Shown here: in pieces, positions 48,295 through 63,600 of the stretch
How positions within the stretch are numbered: the stretch's first letter is position 1
How the letters are laid out: the number at the start of each line of letters is the position of its first letter
Assembly (NCBI RefSeq): GCF_000208745.1
Contig: NC_030852.1
Span: forward strand, 18,538,452-18,602,451
Reading direction: 5' to 3'
DNA from: Theobroma cacao
Taxonomy: Eukaryota > Streptophyta > Magnoliopsida > Malvales > Malvaceae
DNA length: 64,000 nucleotides
Notes under the pieces: model-generated
Databases searched by the model: none
Told to the model about the DNA's origin: nothing
What the model saw: only the letters and a program-made list of their open reading frames with translations
Made by a program: the position numbers and the translations under genes

Positions 48295-48723
48295 TTACTT
48301 CTCTCTATTTAATGGCGTTGGTGGAGGTGGCGGTATGTAGGGAGAAAGCTTTGATGCTTCATGCAAATTACTTCGGTTCTTCTCATGTACCTTCTTGATA
48401 TAGGCAGCAAACCTGCCATCAATGTCCCTTTTATCTTCATGAACCATGAGAGATTCATTTCCTCCTCCTGGTTGCATCACGAATGAAATAGGCTTTGAGT
48501 TCTGCAGCTTTTTTGACCTTAGGCTCCCAGAAAATTGAGGCTGCAGTAGATCATCAGTAACCATATCAGAATCTGTTGCAGGTATGAAGTTTTCGGTTGC
48601 CGTTGGATGTCCAGTTGCTCCAAGACTCATCTTGGCTATTGAAAAAGTTGAAAGCTTAATGATGTTCACCACCATCTTCATTGATTTCTCACAAAGGGAT
48701 TTGTCATTTCTGTCCTCAATCAT
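48295..48723 (-). CDS. Small plant protein of unknown function
   Basis: ATG at 48721-48723 opens a 142-residue frame ending at the stop 48295-48297. The context AAGATGA has A at -3. The N-terminus has MVVNIIKLSTFSIAKMSLG, a short amphipathic or hydrophobic stretch. The middle has SKPISFVMQPGGGNESLMVH, the next part RDIDGRFAAYIKKVHEKNR, and the end is proline-rich (SPYIPPPPPTP). The YIKKVHEKNR and FVMQPGG wording resembles small uncharacterised plant proteins I have seen, but I cannot name the family or a function. Codon use is regular, there are no internal stops, and it lies in the low-repeat island 1.8 kb from the S6K 3' end. The frame stays open upstream to a TTTCAG at about 48780-48785, so an extra 5' exon is possible. 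Confidence 0.6.
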   Translation of the reverse strand: MIEDRNDKSLCEKSMKMVVNIIKLSTFSIAKMSLGATGHPTATENFIPATDSDMVTDDLLQPQFSGSLRSKKLQNSKPISFVMQPGGGNESLMVHEDKRDIDGRFAAYIKKVHEKNRSNLHEASKLSPYIPPPPPTPLNREK

Positions 48724-48786
48724 CTTTTTTCCAACACTTGTATATATATACAAGTTTTTTGAAATCACCACCCAACTCTGAAACAA

Positions 48787-50486
48787 CTAGAGGAGTAAAG
48801 ATGAGCTAATGAACTGAGTGTATAAATAAGGCTAATGAAACGTGTTTCTGAAGCAATTTGAAAGAATATATCAGCAGATTCATTACGTGGGTTCTTCCAA
48901 CTCTATGTCATAGCCAAGGAAACAGCAATTAACTTTCTCTGGTGGGTGGATCCCTTTCTCATTCCAAGAGAATTAAGTCCTTTTCTAGAGGCCGTTGAGT
49001 GAGTAGGGCAACAATGAGGGGTTGCTCAGGCAAGAATCTCTTCTATCAACCTATCTAAGTGCAGCATGTGTCATTCACATTGCGCGATTTCTCAGTACTC
49101 TTGATCTGGATTGCTGAATTACGTGTTTTCCTCTGGATTCCTGGCAAAATTTTATCATAATTGATTAACGTAATTCATATGAAAGATTTGTTTTGATGCT
49201 AAATAGACAACAATCCATTTAAAATCTCGTCCATTTAAAATCTCGTCTGATCATGGTACTCGAGCTAAGTACATTGAAATGTGTTGTCAACAAGCAAGCT
49301 TTCTGGATAGCATTCAGCATCTTGCTTGTTTCAAGTAAATGTCAGTCAGATGGAACGAGATTCTTGTCTAAACTGCTTTCCACTTTCTACTTTCTAAATG
49401 CTTCTCTTTATTATATGGTATTATTTTTTAATCTTTTTGGAGTGACCTTCATCACACCTAAGGAATTTTAAGACAATCTGATTTCTCTCAAGCCAGCCAT
49501 AAGGTGCTTCAGTCCTTTGGGTTTGCATCATATGTTCATACGTTTCATTTACAACTAAATAAGATTTGAAGGGTTCTTAAAATCTTTACAATACAAGAGG
49601 AGAATAGACATATTTGGCTGTATTCTGCAGTTTGGGAACTAAACAATCCACCTCCAGAGTGAGTAAGCCAATATCAGCCTGCCATCCCAAGGCCAGGGAC
49701 ATAAGAAATTGGGGGACAAAAGAAAACATGAACTAAAAGGATAGATTGGAGCTTTCTTTCCAAACAATTGCTTGCATAAGAGCTGAATGCCTCAATATGC
49801 ATTGTCATGTAATTACTTCTGTCGGCTTGTCCTAAACTTGCAATACGCTCAGCTCAACTCAGAAAGGGCAACCCCGCTTTGCCATACAGCCCAGTCTTGG
49901 TTTTGCTAGAAATCTACATTAGGACAATTTTGGTTCCCTTAAACATCAATTTACACTCTTAGTAGTTATTACTTTCCTTAAGTTTTTTAACTTGAAATTA
50001 GGGAAAATATTCACATGTGTGATATAATTTTATATGAATTACGCATACTGCAAGAAATAAATAATGGCCACAGCATCTTCAAATTCTAAATTTAAGGACA
50101 CTACTGTCACAATGTGCTTGGCACTCTTAACTTTTGGCAAGGAGAAATTCCATTGATTTTGTTTGCAACAATTATTTATATTGTAGAATATACACCTAAC
50201 CCAATCTATGGTTTCATATCATTACGTTTTTAGCAATTATAAGTCCTATGACATATATTCGTGTTGAGTGAGGGGTTACAGGCAGAATCAGCTCAAAAAC
50301 TTAAAGCAGGGGAGGTTGACTCATATGATTGCATAAGCCTAAAAGGTTTCTAATGTAAATGGTGAATCTACCAAGTTTTTAACATCGGTTATAAGCAAGT
50401 AAGGAAAAAGAAAATCTTTAATAATACCAATCAAACAATGCTTGATGTATTTACATAAGAGAATAGAGATCAATGTAGGCAATTTT
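48787..50486. other. Intergenic DNA between the small gene and S6K
   Basis: Contains the 5' flank of the small gene and the 3' flank of S6K. I see no repeat boundaries and no supported ORF. It is non-repetitive within the window. Confidence 0.4.
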
Positions 50487-50487
50487 T

Positions 50488-50493
50488 TATTTA
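50488..50493 (-). terminator. Polyadenylation signal of S6K
   Basis: Reads AATAAA on the minus strand about 70 nt after the S6K stop codon, a usual distance for a plant gene. Confidence 0.5.
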
Positions 50494-50562
50494 TTTCTTA
50501 TTTCCCCATTATAAACATAAAATTTACATAGAAATATATAAGTCTGGTATGAGCCCTCTAAT

Positions 50563-54099
<3,537 letters not shown>

Positions 54100-54139
54100 C
54101 TTCGTTATAATGGAGCTGCAACTTCTTATTCGATTTATT

Positions 54140-54187
54140 TTAGAGTAAACAAAAAAAGAAAAGAAAAGAGCCAGCCAAACAAGCCAT
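54140..54187 (-). other. Upstream ORF in the S6K leader
   Basis: ATG at 54185-54187 in a strong context (A at -3, G at +4) encodes MACLAGSFLFFFCLL and stops at 54140-54142, 40 nt before the main start and out of frame with it. If the leader starts upstream of 54187, as the TATA-like word at 54371-54379 suggests, ribosomes would meet this ORF first. It may repress or condition S6K translation; this is inference. Confidence 0.6.
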
Positions 54188-54370
54188 GCTGACAAGAACC
54201 AAGATCACATTTTAATCAGAGTACAGAGGAGATCGCAAGGAAGAAGAACAAGCTGAAGAACATCTTGGAAAGAAAGTGAGACAGACCAGGTTGTTTTCGA
54301 GGAAGTGGCAATTATTGGGGGATGTCTCGTTTCAGGAACGCGCGCCTCTGATCGTGTGAGCATCACTCGC

Positions 54371-54379
54371 CAAATTATA
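54371..54379 (-). promoter_or_regulatory. Possible TATA box of S6K
   Basis: Reads TATAATTTG on the minus strand, about 270 nt upstream of the main ATG. This would put transcription start near 54340 and include the uORF in the leader. It is weak evidence from one motif. Confidence 0.3.
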
Positions 54380-54589
54380 CAAATTTACATTTTAATATTA
54401 AGTTGTTCGCTACTAGTGAACATGGTTTTCTTTTTCTTTCGTAAAAAATAGAGCAGCATAGAGATTCAGATTCATGCAAAAATTCTTACTTAGTGCTACT
54501 GTTAAATAAGATTGAACAACTGATCTTAATGTTAGGTCAAGTCATGAAGTCAAACTTGTTTGCAAAGTTTCTTGTAGTTCTTCAATTCG

Positions 54590-54714
54590 ATGCTTCGGTC
54601 CTTTTGGCCCAAAATCAAATTGATCAAATCAATTTGATATTTAGTCGGTTTGATCTTTTTTTATATTTAGTTTGTTTTAGTCAATTTTTTAAAAAATATT
54701 TAGTCTATCTGGTC
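54590..54714. mobile_element. Fragment of a MITE-like repeat
   Basis: GGTTTGATC, TTTAGT and AAAAAATATTTAGT-like wording matches the body of the repeat at 32391-32977. The right side is cut by the LTR at 54716. Confidence 0.35.
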
Positions 54715-54715
54715 T

Positions 54716-56075
54716 TGTAATGACCCAAACCTGAGACTGCTATTAGGGCACGAATCCAATAGGCGAAACCAACGAGACCCGAGCAAGCCTCCGTAATTCA
54801 TCAACTCAACAAAACACAACATGTGTCCAAGAAATCTCATAACCATTACAAATTCATTAATGGCTTATATTCACTCAATATAATACATTTCATCATCATC
54901 ATCACACAAACACACGTATATGGTTTTTTTTCAACAAAAAACAAGTATTTAAAATCTATTGACCTCTTAAAGACTTCTAGCAGTGGAGCGATTCGGAAAA
55001 GGAAATTTGTTATGAGATACCATTTACTTATCGAGTAGTGGATGCTAAACTTCACTAAAGTTGCACATAGCCGGTCACTAACTTGCACAATAGAGTGGTA
55101 AAGTGAGTCTCATAGACTTAGTAATCATCGACTTAGTGAGCCCAACGAGGATGAGAAACAAGCAGAATGAAAAACCTTTTCATTTATAAATTCAAAATAA
55201 TAATAGTTATGTTCAACCATAATTTCGAAAAGGGCGGCCCTACAAATGCAAATATAATTTAAACACATAGCTTAGTAATCATGCCAAAGTATATCAACAC
55301 CAAAAATCACAAGCATCACTATATTAGACATCAAACAAATCAATTACGAGTTCCCATATCTTGCTCACGATATAATAATCATCCCTAGTAGCCACGTCAC
55401 CTAGTCTTAAGCAACACTAATAGGCACACCACATAATTGCAATCTATAACAGCGACCTTGCCACATAGTCTTAAACAACACTAATAGGCACACCAAGTAC
55501 TTGCAATCTATAACAGTGGCCTTGCCACGTACCCATCATTAATGCTATTGGTAGCACCACATAATCATCATCACTATCGATGGCCTCACCACGTACACAT
55601 AATCAACATTAGTGGCAACGCCACATGATCATAATCAACGTTAGTGGCCGTGCCACATAATCATCGACCTTATAATTGGTCGTAATCTAATCAATCAATA
55701 GTCCATAGTAAGCAATCCTACTAACCAATGTAAGGCACTCATACCACATCATACATGCGCACAATAAAATTATTCTTAAAACGTGACGTACCATCATCAT
55801 AGCCTCAAGTGCATGCGTGCACAAAACTTATCTTTCCTGTAAGCATGGTCTTATAATCTCAATTGCATGCCTACAAAACATATATCATCAACATGCATAC
55901 ATGACCTTCCAAGGGTCCTATTCAAGCACCAATCAATGCACAATAAAACACAATACTTTTCTTGGCATTCTTTTGAGTGAAAATTGTGACAACAAGGGCT
56001 TGTTTCTCGTTTTGAAACCTTTTTATCGTAATAGTATACCTATAGTACAGAAAATCATTTCAAAACCTTTATCAC
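54716..56075 (-). mobile_element. LTR of family G (left part)
   Basis: Starts TGTAATGACCC, with the CGAGCAAGCC motif near 54780 shared with LTRs A and E. It contains a degenerate minisatellite at 55390-55670. It is interrupted at 56076 by solo LTR E2 and continues at 58524. The far end is not identified. No coding motif. Confidence 0.6.
55390..55670. repeat. Degenerate minisatellite in LTR-G
   Basis: About six diverged units carry the words (C/T)ACTAATAGGCACACCA or TTAGTGGC-n-(G/T)CCACATAATCAT. The first two units (from about 55398 and 55461) are the most alike, with the block AACACTAATAGGCACACCA recurring about 65 bp apart. Confidence 0.75.
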
Positions 56076-56707
56076 TGTCACGACCCAAATTCTGGGCCAT
56101 GATCGGCGCATGGGTCCAATGGACATAGTCCATTAAGCCCAAGCAAGCCTACTTATATTACCTGGTTATCATTTCATCCCACAAGTTACTAAAGTCATAA
56201 TGCAAAATCTCAATTCGAAATGATGAAAACCATTGCCAACTCGTACTGGCATTACTCATTAAAATATACACATATTGTCTACAATATGTATTCTAATAAT
56301 TAACATCAGATTTGTCTATACATGTCAAAAGGAGACTCGATGTCCAGCGGAAAAACTTGATGAATGTACAGCTACTGAATGCCGAGACACTTACCAAGAA
56401 TTGAGTCTACAAAGGAACCTCGACCTAGTTACCGACTGCCTCTTGATTTGAAAACATGAAGTTGAAAACGGTGAGTATAAACCCAATGAGTGAACAAGGA
56501 AGGGAACAAGCAACAGTAAGGAAGGATTTAAAAATCATGGTGCACTTATTTTAAAACAATGCAATTTAACTTAGTGCTTATCATAACCCCTTAGGAAAGC
56601 CCCAATTGATTAAATCACTTAATATAAAGGGTCCATGCTCAACTATGGTACCAAAAAAGTGAAAAAAAACGCAGTAATCGATCAAGATACTAAGCGAAAC
56701 AGAAAGT

Positions 56708-56832
56708 TTTTCACTGTAGCGAGATTCAAGCCATAAAACACAAACTTTCTCCATGCAACGAGAAACATGTCTGGTGAAACCCTCGAAACCCGAGAGTTTC
56801 TCGCTGCAGCGAGAATGAATCTCGTTGTAGCG
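56708..56832. repeat. Paired palindrome cluster in LTR-E (E2)
   Basis: Centres 56716.5/56755.5 are 39 bp apart and 56806.5/56827.5 are 21 bp apart. The 39-bp and 21-bp spacings match those in E1. The best member is TCTCGCTGCAGCGAGA. Confidence 0.9.
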
Positions 56833-57036
56833 ATAAACAAGGCACCAGCAAAAATTTCCCATTTCCTCAAGAAAAGGCCATCCTGCTGAAATGACAAAAA
56901 CAACATAAAACACATATAATTTCCCAAAATTCAACATGTCAAGTTTCACATGCCATATTCATAAGCTTTTATTTCATAACCATAGATATACATGAATACA
57001 TAAATAACCACCAATATCACCATCATCACACCTAGC

Positions 57037-57175
57037 TCATGTGCATCCCCCCACATCGTGCACATAGCCAAAGTCATCGAGTGCATCCCCCCACATCGTG
57101 TACACGAGCACTATCATCATCCACCTCCCTCATCACGCCATCACTGACATGTGCATCCCCCCTAATCGTGCACAT
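57037..57175. repeat. GC-rich interspersed repeat in LTR-E (E2)
   Basis: CATCCCCCCACATCGTGCAC or a close variant occurs three times, in the same position and order as at 42518-42690. Confidence 0.88.
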
Positions 57176-57209
57176 GCACAGTTATAATTATCACACAATA
57201 ACAACTATC

Positions 57210-57310
57210 ATGCACAACATATATATATATATCAACATAATGTAGTAGTGCATGAATCCANTATATATATATATATACCAACATAATGTAGTAGTGCACG
57301 AATCCATAAC
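57210..57310. repeat. Duplicated block around an ambiguous base
   Basis: The block TATATATAT-n-CAACATAATGTAGTAGTGCA(T/C)GAATCCA appears twice back to back with an N at 57261 between the copies. It may be an assembly join rather than biology. Confidence 0.8.
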
Positions 57311-58523
57311 AACCACATGTCACAACATAAAGTCAATTATCAAAGGCTTGTTCCCAAGGCACTCGTTTTTAAGAAAAGTTGTATAAAATCATTTAAATGC
57401 TTTGTGCAAAATAGTCACATTCCCAAAACGATTTTGAAATGCAATTCACTCACCGGTATTATTTGAGCCTTTAGCCGATCCTAGCTTCCCTAATTGTCCA
57501 AATGGGATGATGGGGCTTCGTTGGAACCTATCATCACATTAGCATCACCAATTTGTCAATTCACATACTTATAAAGTCTAAAGCTTTCTCTTAGCTAGCT
57601 TCCAATTGCCATTTAAATGGCTATCTATTTTCACTACCCTAATCACTCTAAAATGTGTGGATAACCTCAACTACAAACATTCACAATTCTCTAAAATATC
57701 TACCAGCACATGCTATCCATAATTTTTGCAATTAAAATAAATCATACTTATAGGTATATATTTATGAAAATTTTAAAATTGACACCCCCTACTCACCTTG
57801 GTAGCTTGAAACTTTGAAATTCTTTCTAATAAATTTTCCAAGCTATTATGGGAGCTTTCTCCCTCTTTCTCTCTCTAAACACCTAGCTAGTGAGAGAAAG
57901 TATGAAAGTGAGATTTTTCAAGGGTTTTAAAGTGAGAGAGTGAAAGAGCACAAGGATTTCATGAAAAGGTGCAGCGAGGAATGAAAATTGAAGCTAGAGA
58001 GAGAAAAAGTTATGGAAGCTTGAAGAAGACTCCCATGGAGGATGAAGAAACATGAGAGGGAAGAGGGAAGAAGGAAGAAGAAGAAGAAAAGCTATTGGAG
58101 AATGAGGAAGCTGCTGGATGAAAGATATTTATAGCTCATACTTATCCAACTCCCCTTGAAATTACGAAAATACCCTTTAGCAAGTTAACTTGTTCTCCTC
58201 CAATCCTTTATGCAATTTTTTTTTCTTTTGACACTGGGATAAGGTCCACAATGATCTAAACTACTTGGGTTTTCAAAAACTTAAAATTTTGACTCGGGGT
58301 GAAAAATGACCATTTTGCCCTTGTTGTGAAAAATATTGCCACCTATAATTTTCTTCGTGTTTTCATCATTACACATTATTTATTCATTCTTATGCTTATT
58401 TAGATCTTAAAATATCATAAAACCTTCTTCTGGGAGCTTTTTAGAAGAAATGACGAAACTACCCCTAGCTCGTGTTATTACGTCTATACGTAGTTATGAG
58501 CCTATAGGGGTTGAAGTCTCATA

Positions 58524-58779
58524 ATCATCATCACAAAGGTTCATCACATCATTCCAAACAAATTACCACAGATGCATGCCAAACATCAAGGCAAATATAT
58601 GTTTATAAATATATAAGAATAATATTTTTAAATAGACAAGTCCCACTCACTTTGGTTTGATGGAATTTTCACTTCACCAATTTCATTGATCCTTAGTTGC
58701 ATGCATGGTTTCCTTTAACCACTCAAACAAAACCTCAAAATCAAACATAAAAAATAGCACATAGCTATGTTAGCTAGGG
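58524..58779 (-). mobile_element. LTR-G continuation (right of E2)
   Basis: Non-coding. It is assigned to LTR-G because it follows the E2 right flank. The far boundary is not clear. Confidence 0.4.
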
Positions 58780-59720
58780 AATTTAATAAATTCATGAAGA
58801 AAACTCTTAAAAGTAAGAAACCTACAATGAGGGATGTGCCTAAGGAAGAACACACAACAGATCCTTGATATGTTTTGATTGCAAAAGGCCCGGTCACACA
58901 AAATATGAATATCCCAACAACAATGTGAGGAACAATTCAAAAAGATACACGAAGAAAAGGATGATAGTAACTTAGAGCGATAATGATGACTCCTAAGATA
59001 AGGATGATGATGAAGTTGCAAATCTTTGTCTCATGGCATTTGATGATTGCAAGAACCAAAAAGGATCATCACATCTTAAGAATCCACATTTCAATGGTGA
59101 CGATTTTCAAGTTTAGAGATATAGAATGAGACACTACCTCATTGCAAATGATTATCAAACATGCAAGCAAATTGAAGATGGTACTTACAAGATAGACAAA
59201 AATATGGCAAGTTGGGACTCACATGATCTTGATTTAATTGAGATAAATGCAAAAGCCATATATATCATCCTAAGTGCTCTTGGAGAGAGGCAAGAAAATC
59301 AAGTTCATAATTGTGGAAATGCCAAAAAGATATGCGACAAGCTAGACGAGCTATATGGGCAACCACTTGAAAAAAAACTAGAAAAAGATGATCTCCTGGA
59401 TGAAAGTCATCAAGTGATGATGAAGAGAATCTCAAATTTCGAGCTTCAAGAACAACCATGAGGTAGGCTCTTCTTCTCATGAGCCACATGTTCTTATGAA
59501 TAGTGAATTAGCAAATATGTTTAGAAATCTGACTTTCACATATCAAGATCAAAGTTTAAGTCAAAAAGAGGAAATTTCAAATCTTAAACTTGAAAATGAA
59601 TCATTGATGGGAGAAAATAATTAATTAAAAATCAATGTTGAAACACTTCAAAGAAATTATGATCAATTAGAAGAAGAAAATAGGAAATTAAAAACTGTTG
59701 TTAAAGAAAAGGAAACATGA
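58780..59720 (+). pseudogene. Ty1/copia gag remnant with scrambled domain order (copia-3)
   Basis: The first part reads CFDCKRPGHTKYEY (58867-58916), a CCHC knuckle with the last Cys replaced by Tyr, then an Asp-rich segment and DDDEVANLCLMAFDD. The second part (59077-59458) reads NPHFNGDDFQV, RYRMRHYLIANDYQTC, GTYKIDKNMASWDSHDL and DLIEINAKAIYIILSALG, which is the N-terminal UBN2-type gag. The third (59480-59720) is a coiled-coil-like segment (EEISNLKLENES, NYDQLEEENRKLK). In copia gag the UBN2 domain normally comes before the knuckle, so this order is rearranged. Many stops; not functional. Confidence 0.8.
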
Positions 59721-60692
59721 AAAGTTTGGAGTAGCAATTCTTTTGAACTAATAAATTTCTATTGCATTTCTTATTTAACTAACTATCTTGCACATATGTT
59801 TGTTAAGACTAACCTTCACGGATCCAAAGTAATTTGGATACTATATGTTAAGTGAAAATAAGTTTTGTAGGTGTAAAACCCAAGGAAGAACAAACTCAAG
59901 GTTGAACATTAAATGAAAAATAGGTGATATTTACTTCCTTTCTCTTTTAACTTTTCAAGAATGTTTAATTGATGAAGGCTAATTTGTTGTGAATTGCTTG
60001 TCTGAACATTGAATGTTATTCATGTTGCATTTGCTTCAAAATAGTTATGATTAAGTGCTGATTTTGCAAAATTTTTGATTGCAAGGTATGGGAGCATGAA
60101 ATGCATTTAAACTTGAACACAAATGATTTGATAAGGATGATTTGATAATGACATTAGCATATTTGATAACTTTCTGCCACACGCATTCTTGTAGTCTAAA
60201 CAAGGAAACTAAACCTAAAAGTTAATATTTTTAATTTCCTTATGTCTAAAATGCATTAACCATTTGAACAACCTTGTTTAAGAATAAAATATATAAGCTC
60301 AAAATGGTCAACCTTGAGCATAAAATTGTTTGACTACTTAAATTGAATTCTTCAATATAGGCTTACATGAATACATAGCTTGAACAAGTTGTCACATGTT
60401 GAAAATGCTATTATTACTTGTTCTTGATAAAAATGAATGCATGAGTAAATGCTTGAATTCATTGATCTTATGTGCCTACATTGAATTATCATTCCTTGAG
60501 AATTGAAATATTCAAATGCTTAGTCTAGAATCAATTCTTGAAATATGCTTCAATTATGTTCTCAAATGATTGCTTCAAGATTGTTTTATTGCCTAAGAAT
60601 ATGAAATTGATTATAATGAACAAATTGAACTTCATGAAAAATATTTTTACTTCATTTATCTTTATGATCAAGTCACATGCTTACACAATATC
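59721..60692. other. AT-rich repeat-like DNA, no gene seen
   Basis: Likely non-coding continuation of copia-3 or its LTR. No repeat boundary, RNA gene or supported ORF was found. Confidence 0.35.
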
Positions 60693-63600
60693 TGCAATAC
60701 CCCGCACCCTCGTTGGACACAAATAAAACCTTATTGATCAAACGAATGATCGTTTGATGTGAATTGGCGTGCTAAAGAGTGACAAAGGATGAAAGGAACG
60801 TTCAAGAATAAAATGCTTCGCGTGTGCAAAAACAACAATTAAATAATAATATTTTCGTTGGAAAGGAATTAGTAAGCTAAAGAGGATGATTCAGAAGTAA
60901 ATCGAGATGTAATGATGTGTTTCGAGATCAAAAAAGGCAAGTGAAAAATTTGAAATAAAATAATATTTTATTCAATAAAATAATATTAAAATATCAATAT
61001 TTTATATGTTGTCGGAATTAGTCATGAAAAATGGAATATGACTAATTTAAGTGGGGGAGAATAAGTCAAGAAGAATTTTGAAGGAAAACGACGATAATTG
61101 TGTCAACGTGATTTATTAAATCGAGCTAACGCAGATAAGTAAATATTTAAATATTATGATGATACCGCGTTGAAATGCGATCTTGATATTTTGATTATAC
61201 ACGTGTAAGAAAAGGAAGATAGAAGGAAATTAGAATTTTTACACGTGTCGGAAGAATTAATTTTAAAATATGAAAATTTGAGGGAGGCGTGTTAAATAAA
61301 ATGAAGTTAAGGCATAATATGTAAATTTTATTGTTTTGAAGAAATAAAAATAAAATGAAAATAAAATGGATGATAAAATAATGAAGAAAATATGTTGAAA
61401 AGTCAAACAATATTTTTATATGTACATGAGTGGCCATATGAGTCAAGAATGGAATGAGGAAAAAAACAAAAGAAAGAAAAGTGTGTGGCGGATCGAAAAG
61501 GTACACAAGTTTTTTTGACTTTCAATTTCAATCCCATGTGAGTAAAAACAAGCAAGATAAAAATAAAAGCAAAAGAAAGGAAGAAAGACACAAAATAACA
61601 AAGAAAACAAAAGAGAAGAATGTAGAAATGATGGTGGGGCCGACCATGTGAGATGAAAGAAATGAAAAAGAGATAAAAGAGAAAAAGGAGAGGAAGTCGG
61701 TTAAGAGTGGGAGAAGAGAATTAAAGGAAAGAAAGAACCGTGGGAGAGGAAGAGAAAAGAGAATGGTTTTGCTGCACTTTAAGGAAGGAAAAAGGGAGCT
61801 TTTGGTGCAATTTTTGGAGGAAGAAGAAAGCTGAAAATTTGTGAGGTAAGAAGTTGATTTTTGCTACACTTTGTGAGAGAAAATTCAGTGTTTTTTATAG
61901 GGATTTTGGTGCTAAAAATTCAAGATTTTTGTTGCTGAATTTTGAGGTTATGTTGTTGGAAATTTTTGGAGGTTTTTGCTACCATTGAAGGATAACTTTG
62001 GCTGCTAAAAATTTGAGTTGTTTGCTACAAATTTGTGCAAAAAAAATTAGAGCTATTTGCTAGTAGTTTGTGCAGGAAAATTGGACAACTTTGTGCTGCC
62101 AAAATTGAGAAGTTTTGTTGCTAGAAATTTGAGCTGAAAATCTACTGATTTTAGAGCCAAAAATGGCAGCAAAAAGGGTGAGAAAATTAGGCTTTTGGTG
62201 ATAGATTTTGAGAGGAAAAGAAGAGACGAAGCCACGGTGGTGAAGAGAGGAAGCCACGATGGTGAAGGGAGTGACGGGCTGGAAAGAACAAAAAAAGAAG
62301 AAGAAGAAGGAAGAACGTGGATGAGAGAAAGAGAAAAAAAAAAAGGGTATGGCCCAAGTAGAAAATAAAAATGGGCATTGCTCAATAGGAGATAAATGGG
62401 CTTAGCCCAAATAGGAAAAAAATTGGAAAAAAGCCCATGAAGAGGGGGGGGGGGGCAAAGGTCATAAAGAAATGAAAAAGGCCCAATGGTAAGTTAATGT
62501 TATATTTTAAAGTTTATGGGTAGTTTAATATTGTGCATATTTTGGATGAAAAATATGTAAGTTGCTTAAAGAATTTTTAATTAAGTTGCTTCCCATATAA
62601 ATGTGTGATTAAGTATACTAAGTTTAAATTGTTGCTAGGAAAGTTTATCGTGGAGGTGTGCCGAACGAAGTATGTGACCAACAAATAGGAATAATTATAT
62701 ACGCGTACGAATCAATAGTGAAGTAATATCCCACTATTATGAGGTGAATAGGGGGTGTCAATTTTAAAAATTTCGTATATATATACATGTACGTATATTT
62801 TACGTGAAGTGCAAAATTTATGGAAAACATGCGTTGATAGAATTTTAAGGAATTGTGGGTGTAAGTTATTTTTAGAAATCATTTGGAATATATATATATT
62901 ATACGTAAAGCGTTTTAAACCGGGAAACAAGCTTTTCAAAAAGATTTACATAAAAGGAAATTGTGCTTTATTGTTTATGTGGTGTGCATTCATGAAATTT
63001 ATTACATATTCACCATGCTATTTTGATACAAAATATTATATAAATATTTACAATGAACATTTTACGAAAAGAGAGTTTTAACGTGATGTGGGGACCAATA
63101 TTTTGAGAAAGATTTGAAATATCCCCTTGAAGATCAAATTTGAATTCTTTTAAAAGGTGATTTCATTTTAACCAAGAAATTCAAGAGTAATTGGAGATTG
63201 CTACTTGTTGTGTTATAAGTTGTATTTTGAATCGAATGGCTTATGATAATGTGGACATGATTGGCTGGATTGGTAAATGTACTGAAAATATATGAACTAT
63301 TGATTTACCTTGAGAGGCTGTAAAATAATATAATTACCATGTCATGCTGTTAAATTTTATTGAATTGGTGGGTTATAATTGGTCGCTGCAGTGGACGAGT
63401 TTCGTGGACCAGCCTATTAGAGGGGCACAGTAACCATATTATATTCATACCTCAGTATGATAGGCACGGTTGGATAACTCCTGAGGTTAAAACTTTAGAG
63501 TTCACTTCATGCCAAACCACCACGTGAGGGTGAACTCAGCCAACGGCAAGGAACGGTTATGTTTTCAAAATAAAAATATGATTTATGCGTACATGACTTT

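Larger units (their letters stand above)
56076..58523 (-). mobile_element. Solo LTR of family E (E2)
   Basis: Starts TGTCACGACCC like E1 and ends CTCATA where E1 has CTCACA. It is 2448 bp. The flanks are ATCAC (56071-56075) and ATCAT (58524-58528), a target duplication with one mismatch. Internal order follows E1: CGAGCAAGCC-like motif, palindrome cluster (56708-56832), GC-rich repeats (57037-57175). It contains one ambiguous base at 57261, next to a duplicated block. Confidence 0.85.

Noticed and set aside
48724..48786. Extension of the small gene to 48786
   Set aside because: The codon at 48784-48786 is TTG. The first ATG in the frame is 48721-48723. An upstream exon remains possible but is not shown.
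54100..54195. Longer S6K N-terminus with a hydrophobic segment (SAWLVWLALFFSFFVY)
   Set aside because: The frame is open, but its first codon at 54193-54195 is TTG, not ATG. The first in-frame ATG is 54097-54099. The hydrophobic reading comes from the pyrimidine-rich leader.
61454..61651. Lys-rich ORFs in 61400-62400
   Set aside because: They come from purine-rich (GAAA/AGAG) LTR leader DNA; the opposite strand gives equally long Phe/Ser/Leu frames.
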